From Bremerella sp. P1 (GTDB lineage: Bacteria > Planctomycetota > Planctomycetia > Pirellulales > Pirellulaceae): DNA of 64,000 bases. Of this stretch, positions 48,001 through 53,910 are shown piece by piece; positions within the stretch are counted from its first letter, which is position 1; every line of letters starts with the position of its first letter. The translations under genes were made by a program, and so were the position numbers. The stretch spans positions 5,791,814 through 5,855,813 of the forward strand of contig NZ_CP118164.1 of the NCBI RefSeq assembly GCF_028748185.1. Reading direction: 5' to 3'. The notes under the pieces were generated by a model. It saw only the letters and a program-made list of their open reading frames with translations, had not been told where the DNA came from and ran no database searches.

Positions 48001-49997
48001 GTCGATACCAGTGAGTCACTGTCGGTAACCGTCAACAGGACGGCATAGAACCCATCGTTGCTGTAAGCGTGATCAATCGTATGAAGATCGGGCCCACTGA
48101 GAACGGTGCCGTCGCCAAAATCCCACTGGTAGGTGAGTGTGTCGGAGACTCCGTCTAATGCCATGACTTCGAATGTCAGTTGCTGGTTGGCTTCACCGGT
48201 GACGAATGTGTTATCAGCACGGAGAACCGGCGCCGCATCGTGAACCATAATGTCTTGCCGGAATACTTCTCCGTAATTGCCATCTTCATCTTCGAGCGTA
48301 ATCACAATCGTATGCAAGCTGCCGCCGACGGAGTAAATATGCTCGACTGAGCCCGTTTGGGTCGCGATCGATTGGGTGCCGTCTCCCCAGTCGATCCGGG
48401 CTGTCGTGCTATCGGTACCAGGGTCGCTCAGGTTGACCGGCAACAGGAAGGTAGCCGCTTCGACCGGGCTATTGAACGAACCGACGGTCAGCTCGGGAAT
48501 CACATTGGCGATCGTGATTGATTTCGTCTGCTCCGCCACGCCACCATAGGCATCGACCACGATAACCTTCACGTCGAATACGCCGTCATCAACAAACGTG
48601 TGTTTAACTTTTTCCCCCGTGACTAGTTGTCCGTTTCCAAAGTCCCATAGGTAGGTGAGTGGGTCGCCGTCAGCGTCGCTCGATCCCGTAGCAGAGAACT
48701 CAATCTGGTTGCCTTCCAACCATGCACTCTCCGCAGTCACAATCTCGATATCGCCGACCGGCAACGTATTAAGGACATTCACCACCCGCGATTTGGCCGA
48801 AGAAGATTGATCGCTGGTCCGATCGTTGTCTTGATCGGTCGCTTCGATGTTGATCTGGTAGCTACCGATTCCGTACGAATCGAAGTTGAAAGAGTCAGAC
48901 GAGACGTTAGCGTCGTAAGAGCGTGTGAAGATTAGTTCGCCATTTCGGGTGATCGAAACGGTTGATTCGCTACCAGATGTGTCGTCAATCGACCAGGAAA
49001 AGTTTTGTTCGAGACCAGCGGTTTCCGAACCAGACGATCCAGTGATCTCGATTGTTGGACCGTCTTCATCGTCGTCGTTAATTGTGCGGCCGACAATGAC
49101 ACTGGCGCTATCCGTCCCGTCGGTCGCGGAGACATCCAATTGGTAATAGCCTATGCCTTGTGATCCATCAATGAGAAAAGAGCCGTTTTGACTATTTGAA
49201 GTAGCGATAACAGCGCCATCGAGACGAAGCGTCGCCGATACACTTACCGAATCTCCATCTGGATCGGAAGCCGACCAGCCGATATTGTATGGGAGTCCGT
49301 CGTCTTCGAAATATCCGCTTGGTCCCGAGATCGATATATCAGGGCGTCGATTGGCAACTATCTTAACGTTATCGATGAACCAGTTGTCTTGTTGACGATA
49401 GGAGCTGAAGTAGTATCGTGTGTCTGATGCAGTTGAATCGAAAAAGATAGCGGTATTCGAGTGAATTGCGGCAGGAGGCAAAGTAAGAGTTATTGCCTTA
49501 AAACTCGAGCTCGGGATGGTTGCGTAGTTGAGCGTCGATAGCGTTACGAAACTTCCATCCGCTTTGCGATAACGAATTACGAGATCATCGCCCGCTTCTG
49601 GCGAGTCGCCCGTTCCGCCTTGTTGTACCTTAAAGGTGAGAGTCGCTGACCTATAGGACGAAAGGTTGAGGTCCTTGGTTTGAATTCCTGTCTGGACGAA
49701 AGAAGCAAATTTGTACCCGCCGGTTAGGTTTGCAGCGTAGCTCCCATCCGCATTTTGAGGATGCGCGTATGAATCGAATGTTGAAGTCGACTCGTTTTCA
49801 CGCTGTACTGATGACCAAGACGTCCACGCCCAGTTAGAGCCAAAAGCACCGGACTCAAAACTTTCTGAGAACACCGTCGTAGCCAGCATCCGCCGTTCTT
49901 CTAAGAACTCTGCTGCGAGTCGGCGAGAATTGCCACGGTTACGGGCTGTTTTTTTAGACTGCTGTCGACGTTGACGGGCACGTAGCTTGCTAGTCAT
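42006..49997 (-). CDS. Giant secreted PKD / Calx-beta / dockerin protein
   Basis: From the ATG complementary to 49995-49997 the product has 2663 residues; the frame is open 29 codons further (to 50084), and residue numbers here use that longer frame. A basic N-terminus ends in the planctomycete export signature LEERRMLA (about 59-66). Then come a jelly-roll domain (about 70-245), Ig-like segments, PKD domains (WDFGNG about 480, WGDGTQ about 562, WDFGDGT about 654), six Calx-beta repeats (about 709-1365), a helical stretch (about 1370-1560), calcium-loop sequence (DVDFNGIRTE, DVNGNDILDPNEG), another Calx-beta (about 1874-1979), further Ig/PKD folds, and a dockerin pair (DTNDDGRIGLGDFAGLI, DYDQSGRIDLSDFALFV; about 2515-2570). 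It is a likely calcium-dependent cell-surface or matrix protein. Confidence 0.87.
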   Translation of the reverse strand: MTSKLRARQRRQQSKKTARNRGNSRRLAAEFLEERRMLATTVFSESFESGAFGSNWAWTSWSSVQRENESTSTFDSYAHPQNADGSYAANLTGGYKFASFVQTGIQTKDLNLSSYRSATLTFKVQQGGTGDSPEAGDDLVIRYRKADGSFVTLSTLNYATIPSSSFKAITLTLPPAAIHSNTAIFFDSTASDTRYYFSSYRQQDNWFIDNVKIVANRRPDISISGPSGYFEDDGLPYNIGWSASDPDGDSVSVSATLRLDGAVIATSNSQNGSFLIDGSQGIGYYQLDVSATDGTDSASVIVGRTINDDDEDGPTIEITGSSGSETAGLEQNFSWSIDDTSGSESTVSITRNGELIFTRSYDANVSSDSFNFDSYGIGSYQINIEATDQDNDRTSDQSSSAKSRVVNVLNTLPVGDIEIVTAESAWLEGNQIEFSATGSSDADGDPLTYLWDFGNGQLVTGEKVKHTFVDDGVFDVKVIVVDAYGGVAEQTKSITIANVIPELTVGSFNSPVEAATFLLPVNLSDPGTDSTTARIDWGDGTQSIATQTGSVEHIYSVGGSLHTIVITLEDEDGNYGEVFRQDIMVHDAAPVLRADNTFVTGEANQQLTFEVMALDGVSDTLTYQWDFGDGTVLSGPDLHTIDHAYSNDGFYAVLLTVTDSDSLVSTLEYTAAVGVPVSFATEITQVSENTGEVQIIVELENGTPAESDLTIPFNVAGDLDSSEFAITQTSVVIPEGKTQGVISVSLNEDDLSEGVENLVLSLAGTNATSVGIKSTHTIEVADNDPLPTVFFTSKAQIVEEDAGTVTIWASLDKVSGQDVSIPLIYSGKTDENDFSSPVPSQLIVPAGSMTGSFDIQIKDDNVTELAESIIVTMGQPIGAVTSLESSEPSVATVIISQNDAPVIFLDSAYRVTSEDVETLFVRARLSRISDTEISIPYVVAGTATNGADYHLLSGSLLFSPGRLEASIQVNIVDDNIREDIENFIVTLQPTDGVQLGTTQSVLTDILDNDISRVSFDVEKAKAYEGEVYQVSVSLDKPSDSEVTVPFVVTGTSNDGSDYTISESIITFAPLQTSFTFDITLNEDEVNEPPEQLFIDLGTPVGAERGDLTSFALDVADNDPLIDLLQDEKSISESDGTTKLLITLSAPSNKPIVVPITYSGTAKRNSDFTAPTQVIIPAFATSATLLVSITDDQEVEATESLYVRLSSPTSGGGILEGTPFASLSVRDNDELPRVFWKNTSQLVGEGSDNAKLKLYLSHASTDPIVVGLGYSQESARIGIDFRPVFNSVTFAPGQTSLDVLVPLIDDDLKEALKRFSVNLDSASNALLPVDPALRRSQVRLIDNDQLSSTAIANLNTQVENEINNGQFSHAANELDKLLTRSGANRDIDEIIQAVEIASTFLPPPFNVITNITAHTINYLGDKYPDPNAVLGIDGPAVNADFNSDPWKFSRELLKEIGKDLILDNLGSHLEKLFGTGIEFLGAKLDSILAGGTVAIGDLIGENVTLDDVKRELQNAGEWIEDVGESLKASVPEQVKKLTWKKVFGGYPEGTTVFFDVDFNGIRTEHEPLGSADSDGNVLVFGSEIADVNGNDILDPNEGQWVTIGGIDTSVNLPFKIPFTSPSNFVTTTPTSTLITKLVVDGHFPLDLEGVRDSEARYLDAIGVTDVSSVDFDFLSQAINGNVAAGRMFLLDTEVYNTVIELASLFHGAESTLSLSLFADLAFSDIAEKIASESSNLDLTKTSVIRSVIQGVSVRSGVNLSTEVIEASTAVIADLNGLAREIAVPVGVSYVEGIVTIQKVLQTKVSDDLADFASGLITAEDFSARTTRTEIESVVSNATIGNILPVYVMVSDAFVEEGDGITQLVFDVTPLTIASSNLPITVNYRTDGLTALAGLDYEENVGQLQWDPGDLESKQITVNVFSDTIPEGTESISLILDSVTNAVLYRDLALGTIEDRDLPEIDVTSNSLEDIVYVSVTSEGILVNNGEDLFGGYLPADSSITILGDPQDQVAFFASDSTDFVWTEDAAGMRTLQIDNATFHLGQNIQTVGSIIADLILPKGILAGTEEYFGIDIPDTFDDGNLSFQWKVTQGDATLIDSTESSFDLTINEAGFVTVDLQITDGLQSFHLSRVIAVDEMTVDASTVWSYESETVVNSGRYNPSANAELQASIGEVTDNGDGTWSWSFAPSDGPVDSDVVQISLLVDGTQTSLVSFQMIVANASPAPTIESISDVRVVGNEIVVMTSATDLAGVNDELTFSYQVFALGNQDVVAEGSGVEMTEFRFTPPAADQYAVRLTVSDEDGGSSSTEQRIFVIGASYSELRLVSETNLPVGTSQQTADDEQAIFNEWQDVPAQLWITINEDLFEQIIDLEFTLTTKSGWFEEPIFLSSLGSGSSVLTEAQSSETIFRLSLTGVDFTGFQLGERVLIANLLVPVDRENGVGVPMEIIGEYPSPGSADAILLKETKRVNNEQHLLIVSDHRGSFLPVIYDTNDDGRIGLGDFAGLIRNYGKQPGVDEPDAYRFDYDQSGRIDLSDFALFVRNYGRRKDSSSGDILQARVLAESRISAPRLTFEGEPEQDSATSVLSYAHVSEYFNADVYDYDSQPNIEEIELVSDSSEQLDRVPLTTTNLDPRIIDAVFSDDDLPVNAEIEDDHQFDALSIDWFFD
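45789..45797. repeat. Homopolymer G9 (C9 in the coding strand) inside the giant gene
   Basis: Nine consecutive G on the plus strand encode three prolines in STFLPPPFNVI on the coding strand, in the helical middle region. Nothing comparable is seen elsewhere in the gene. Tracts of this length are prone to slippage. Confidence 0.75.
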
Positions 49998-50533
49998 TGG
50001 CTGGCCATCCAATGCGCATCGGGAACGCGGCATACAAAACAAAGGTGTGGAATCAAATGGCACCAGTGAGGCCTCTCTTCTCACGCGTGCAGTGTTAGGG
50101 AATATTGTAATAATTGTGCGGGTTTTGACAGGAACGAAACCGGAACAGATAAGAAAAACTTGATCTTTTGTCCAAAGAGGTGGTTAGCACGTAACTTCAG
50201 TCAGAAAAGCAATTTAGCGGTCGCACAAGTATTTGTAAGAAATCCACATTGCCACTTAGGTTGCGAATAGTGGGCCGTGGAATATTTGGAAGCAGTCCAC
50301 TGCACATTTGAGGATTCACGTGTGGATCTCGTCATTGAGCGAGCAACGCAAGGAATACGAAGCAACGCTCGGTAACGTGTGTCGCAAACGAAGTTGCTTA
50401 TAGAAATCGCGCGTTCATGGTTCGCAAAAAGGTCGCTTCACGAGGTGGCTTGATATCGTCTCCATTGGTTGCCGAGCATATTCTGCGGTAGGTCTCTCTT
50501 TTATTCCGAAGACAGTCAGCCTCGCTCCACTAA
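49998..50533. other. Non-coding region upstream of the giant gene
   Basis: About 536 bases, presumably holding the promoter of the giant gene (reverse strand). I cannot place a promoter with confidence and see no gene. The last bases before the terminator at 50534 (CAGCCTCGCTCCAC) resemble a worn tRNA 3' end by comparison with the equivalent position of copy A. Confidence 0.4.
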
Positions 50534-50572
50534 AACCCTGGTTTAGCGAATAGTGCTCAACCAGGGTTTTTT
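50534..50572 (+). terminator. Rho-independent terminator, second copy
   Basis: AACCCTGGTT pairs with AACCAGGGTT across a 15-base loop and is followed by T-run and CGTGCCTCC, almost identical to 29368-29405. No gene ends directly upstream on this strand, so it appears to travel with the repeat rather than serve a local gene. Confidence 0.8.
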
Positions 50573-50800
50573 CGTGCCTCCTTTGAGGCTGGGATAGAAG
50601 TGCGTTGTTTTATCCCATTAACACGCAACGAGTTGCGATGGCGTGTCTTCTTTACGCGAGTCTCTCTGTCAAAGAGAGACATAACCCGGGCCATCTAAGC
50701 TAGTCCTCTCAGTCGCTCAATTTGGCGTTTGTCTCACCAATTTGGCATAGACACTACCTCTGGGTTAATAGAGTGTTGGGTTCGGAGTAGCGAGGCACAT
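50573..50800 (+). repeat. Structured repeat, copy B (upstream of truncated ECF sigma gene)
   Basis: It aligns over its length with 29406-29635. GGGATA...TATCCC and CGCAACGAGTTGCG are retained. The GTCTC hairpin is here GTCTCTCT-GTCAA-AGAGAGAC: its sequence differs from copy A but pairing is kept and extended. CTCAATTTGGCGTTTGTCTC and CACCAATTTGGCA are identical between copies. A further 8-bp hairpin lies just downstream (GCCTGGCA at 50815-50822 with TGCCAGGC at 50835-50842). Confidence 0.7.
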
Positions 50801-50932
50801 CCTAGTCGAAAATAGCCTGGCATTAGGGCTCTCGTGCCAGGCGTGCTCAAATAACTTTGAAATTCTTGCCACACTAAGCACCGCTTGTGGAAAGTAACAA
50901 TACCGACACTGCTTTACAGGGTTTGTATTGAT

Positions 50933-51125
50933 ATGCTTTCGGAAGACCAACAAGTTCGATTTACTGCTTTTTGGACCGACGCTCAGCCGAGTGTGAGTCA
51001 GTATGTGGCATCACTGATTCGGGACCAGTGGGCGGTTCGAGATGTCGTTCAGAATACTTCCATGATTCTGCTGCGGAAGTATCCAGAGTACGACGATACT
51101 CAGCCCTTTCTTCCGTGGGCATTGG
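50933..51125 (+). pseudogene. ECF sigma factor cut by the IS element
   Basis: ATG 50933 opens a frame encoding SEDQQVRFTAFWTDAQPSVS, then VRDVVQNTSMILLRKYPEYD and PFLPWAL, which is region 2 of a planctomycete ECF sigma factor. Recognisable sigma sequence stops at the first base of the IS (51126); the remaining few codons read into the IS end. Region 4 is lost and is not found on the other side of the IS, where a DUF1501 gene fragment begins instead. Confidence 0.8.
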
Positions 51126-51154
51126 TGACCTGCCCCCACGAATGAAACCAGTCT

Positions 51155-52018
51155 TTAAGTTGTAGTTTTCAAGGATTCTTCCAGGGGAAGGTGCTGGAGC
51201 GTAGCGGAAGCAGCTTCCCCTGGAAGAATTGCCTCCGGTGCCGGTGGACGGTACCCCAGCGAACTGTGCGGGCGTACCGTGTTGTACTCGACGCGCCATC
51301 GTTCGATCAACACTTTTGCCTCCAGGAGCGTGTCTAAGAGCTCTCGATCGAGCAGTTCATCGCGTAACTTCCCGTTGAAGGATTCGATATAGCCATTCTC
51401 CCACGGGCTGCCTGGTTCAATGTACAAGGTGTTCACCTCGACTCGTTCCAGCCAGTCACGCACCTTTGTGGCGGTGAACTCTGAGCCGTTGTCGCTCCGG
51501 ATGAAGTCCGGCACGCCTCGGCGAACAAACAGGTCACTAAGCCGCTCCAAGACGTCCTCACTGGTTAGTTGTCGGGCCACGTCGATCGCCAGGCACTCAC
51601 GTGTGTATTCATCGATCAGTGTCAGCATCCGGAAGGCTCGACCATCGTGCGTTCGGTGATGCACGAAGTCATAGCTCCAGACCTCATCGCGTTGACTCGG
51701 CCGCAAGCGAACACACGAACCATCATTAAGCCACAGGCGACGTCGTTTAGGCTGCCTTTTCGGCACTTTCAGGCCTTCACGACGCCACAGGCGTTCAATG
51801 CGTTTATGGTTCACCTGCCAACCTTTCCGTCGTAGCATCTCGGTAATTCGCCGATAGCCATAACGGCCGTACTGTTCAGCAAGTTCAATCATCTCCCGGA
51901 CCAGGCGAGGCTCGTCATCGGGAACCCAGCGAACACGGCGCTGCGTGGAACGAGGCTGTCCCAGCACCCGGCAGGCCCTCCGTTCTGAGACTCGCTCGCG
52001 TCCCAAGGTATCTCGCAC
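51155..52018 (-). CDS. IS3-family transposase OrfB (DDE integrase core)
   Basis: From the first ATG this frame has 287 residues, but it is open and homologous further upstream (SPDKRRRFVEHV), so the natural product is probably an OrfAB fusion made by -1 frameshifting at 52057-52063. The DDE core is present: YDFVHHRT (first D), RSDNGSEF (second D) and PGSPWENGYIESFNGKLRDEL (E). A YGRYGYRRITEMLRRKGWQV helix-turn segment precedes it. The reading frame is intact, so the element may be active. Confidence 0.92.
   Translation of the reverse strand: MRDTLGRERVSERRACRVLGQPRSTQRRVRWVPDDEPRLVREMIELAEQYGRYGYRRITEMLRRKGWQVNHKRIERLWRREGLKVPKRQPKRRRLWLNDGSCVRLRPSQRDEVWSYDFVHHRTHDGRAFRMLTLIDEYTRECLAIDVARQLTSEDVLERLSDLFVRRGVPDFIRSDNGSEFTATKVRDWLERVEVNTLYIEPGSPWENGYIESFNGKLRDELLDRELLDTLLEAKVLIERWRVEYNTVRPHSSLGYRPPAPEAILPGEAASATLQHLPLEESLKTTT
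51175..51229. repeat. Perfect 16-bp inverted repeat at the IS 3' end
   Basis: ATTCTTCCAGGGGAAG at 51175-51190 pairs without mismatch with 51214-51229 across a 23-base loop. It overlaps the last codons of OrfB and lies about 40 bases inside the IS end. A diverged half of it survives in the remnant at 28931. Confidence 0.85.
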
Positions 52019-52050
52019 GTGCTCGACGAATCGCCGTCGCTTGTCCGGGC

Positions 52051-52329
52051 TCAGAAGTTTCCCGAAGCGGCCTCCTTCAGGATCGCCTTGTCGAGTTCGG
52101 CATCAGCCAGCAGTCGCTTCAGGCGAGCGTTCTCTTTCTCGAGCTCTTTCAAACGCTTGGCCTGATCGGTACGAACACCACCATACTCCTTCCGCCAGCG
52201 GTAGTACGTCTGCTCTGTGACGCCGATGGCCTTGCAGGCCTGGGCAATTGTCTTGTCCTGCGAAAGAAGCACCTCCGCTTCGCGGAGATGCTGAATGATC
52301 TGCTCGGGCGTGAATCTTCTTCTAGGCAT
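52051..52329 (-). CDS. IS3-family OrfA (DNA-binding subunit)
   Basis: The product has 92 residues starting MPRRRFTPEQIIQHLREAE, with GAAGGGAGA as ribosome site. A helix-turn-helix (KTIAQACKAIGVTEQTYYRW) binds the IS ends, and a leucine-zipper-like helix (KRLKELEKENARLKRLLADA) mediates oligomerisation. The stop codon lies three bases after the frameshift heptamer. Confidence 0.92.
   Translation of the reverse strand: MPRRRFTPEQIIQHLREAEVLLSQDKTIAQACKAIGVTEQTYYRWRKEYGGVRTDQAKRLKELEKENARLKRLLADAELDKAILKEAASGNF
52057..52063 (-). other. Programmed -1 frameshift heptamer GGGAAAC
   Basis: On the coding strand the heptamer reads G GGA AAC in the OrfA frame, a canonical X-XXY-YYZ slippery site. Slippage by -1 gives GGG AAA C and joins OrfA to the OrfB frame, which is exactly -1 relative to OrfA. 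The OrfA stop TGA follows three bases later. Confidence 0.75.
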
Positions 52330-52407
52330 AAGAAATCTCCCTTCAAATGGGCATGCATTCAGCAAAAACTAATTTACCGAATGGACGCGGTTGAAGGGGG
52401 CAGGTCA

Positions 52408-53437
52408 GCTGCGTAGCATGCATACAGACGTGCCGGACCATGCTCGTGCCCAGATGCAGATGCACACCGGCAACTTTCAGTTTCCACGACCTTCGCTAGG
52501 AGTGTGGTCGCTCTATGGTTTGGGTTCGGTTTCTGAAAACTTGCCTGGGTATGTCTGGATCGAAGCGGCCCGAGGCAGCAAGCATATTCTCTCCAGCAGT
52601 TTCCTGCCGGGCGTCTATCAGGGTTCGGACATCTCGATGCCACCAGCGAGTACCGGGCAACAACGCAGACGCCGCCGAGAAGAATCAATCGAAGGCGTCG
52701 CCAACATCAAGAATTCCAGGCTAAGTCCGGCGCTACAGCGCAAACAGCTCGACTACGTTCAAGCGCTCAATCAAGAGAAGCTGAAACGGGAAGAACAACA
52801 GCCGGCGGTCGATGGCATCATCGAATCATTCGAACTCGCGTTCCGCATGCAAGACTCGTTGCCCTCGGTTATTGATACTTCTGGCGAATCACAGGAAACG
52901 CTGAATTTGTATGGGATTGGCAACCCAGAGACCGACGAGTTCGGCCGCAAGTGTCTCTTGGCCCGAAGATTAGCTGAGTCAGGCGTCCGTTTCATCGAAC
53001 TGAGTCACACCGGTGCATGGGACACGCACAGCGACCTGAAGGCCCGGCTATCGGAAAGCTGTCGGCAGGTCGACCGGCCAATCGCCGGGCTATTAAAAGA
53101 CCTGAAACGCCGCGACATGCTGAAAGACACGCTCGTGATTTGGGCCGGCGAATTCGGCCGCACACCACACGGCCAAGGGGGCAATGGCCGTGACCACAAC
53201 GCCAAAGGCTACACCACGTGGATGGCCGGCGGCGAAGTCAAAGGTGGCTTCAGCTACGGATCGACCGACGAACATGGCTACGAAGCAGCAATCGACAAGA
53301 TGCATACCAACGACTGGCACGCAACCATTCTGCATCTGCTTGGTTTGGATCACGAGCAACTAACTTATCGATACGCTGGTCGAGACTTCCGCCTGACTAA
53401 CGTTGCTGGGAAAGTTGCCAAAAAGCTTCTGGCCTAG
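52408..53437 (+). pseudogene. 3' fragment of a DUF1501 gene
   Basis: Directly after the IS end an open frame encodes the C-terminal part of a DUF1501 (sulfatase-related) protein: MHTDVPDHARAQMQMHTGN, VWSLYGLGSVSENLPGYVWI, LARRLAESGVRFIELSHTGA, VIWAGEFGRTPHGQG and GRDHNAKGYTTWMAGG. The first hundred or more residues of the family, including the export signal, are missing, so the gene is broken although about 340 codons remain open. The paired DUF1549/DUF1553 cytochrome gene normally found upstream is absent. Confidence 0.82.
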
Positions 53438-53694
53438 CCACGCGTCGACTGGTGAGAATGCCGATCCTCAGCGGATTTTGCATGCAGTTGAAAAGTAAAG
53501 AAATTCAAGTCGGGGAAACGGTATTTGAACTGTTCCACGATGCTGCATCTTACCAGCTACGGGGGAGCGTATCCTGGGGTAGTCCGTCACCGGCAAGTTT
53601 TTAAGGGGGTTTCCATTCTTTGTTGATTGAGAGGGTATTCGCATGGTTACAACGATGCAGACCCCTAACCGTGCTCTTCAGTCCGATGCGGATG

Positions 53695-53776
53695 TGACCT
53701 GCCCCCTTCAACCTCATCCCCTCGGTAAATTAGTTCTTGCTGAATGCATGCCCATTCGAAGGGAGATACATCCATG
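53695..53776 (+). mobile_element. Solo IS end, inverted relative to the intact IS
   Basis: TGACCTGCCCCCTTCAACC at 53695 onward, then CTCGGTAAATTAGTT and TGCTGAATGCATGCCCATT to AAGGGAGA, reproduces the OrfA-proximal end of the intact element (complement of 52326-52407), but stops just after the OrfA ribosome site. The two OrfA ends therefore face each other around the DUF1501 fragment. A short frame beginning at ATG 53643 with a GAGAGGG ribosome site is cut at this junction and may be another truncated gene. Confidence 0.8.
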
Positions 53777-53910
53777 CTGTGCCTTCACGACAGTAAACAG
53801 GGCGTTTGATAAATTATGTGATCTCAATGGTATCGCAGATGGACTATCATAGTAGCTTGCCACGTAGCGAACGTACCACCAGTCGGTTGCTCATGAACGG
53901 AAAGCTCGAA

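Larger units (their letters stand above)
51126..52407 (-). mobile_element. IS3-family insertion sequence (IS407-like), complete
   Basis: The element is about 1282 bases, bounded by TGACCTGCCCCC at 51126-51137 and its inverse GGGGGCAGGTCA at 52396-52407. Two overlapping frames on the reverse strand encode OrfA and the DDE transposase OrfB. OrfA carries KRLKELEKENARLKRLLADA, typical of the IS407 branch. No target-site duplication is visible: flanking bases differ and the flanks belong to two different genes, so it sits at a rearrangement junction. Fragments of its ends occur at 28931, 53695 and 58057. Confidence 0.88.
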
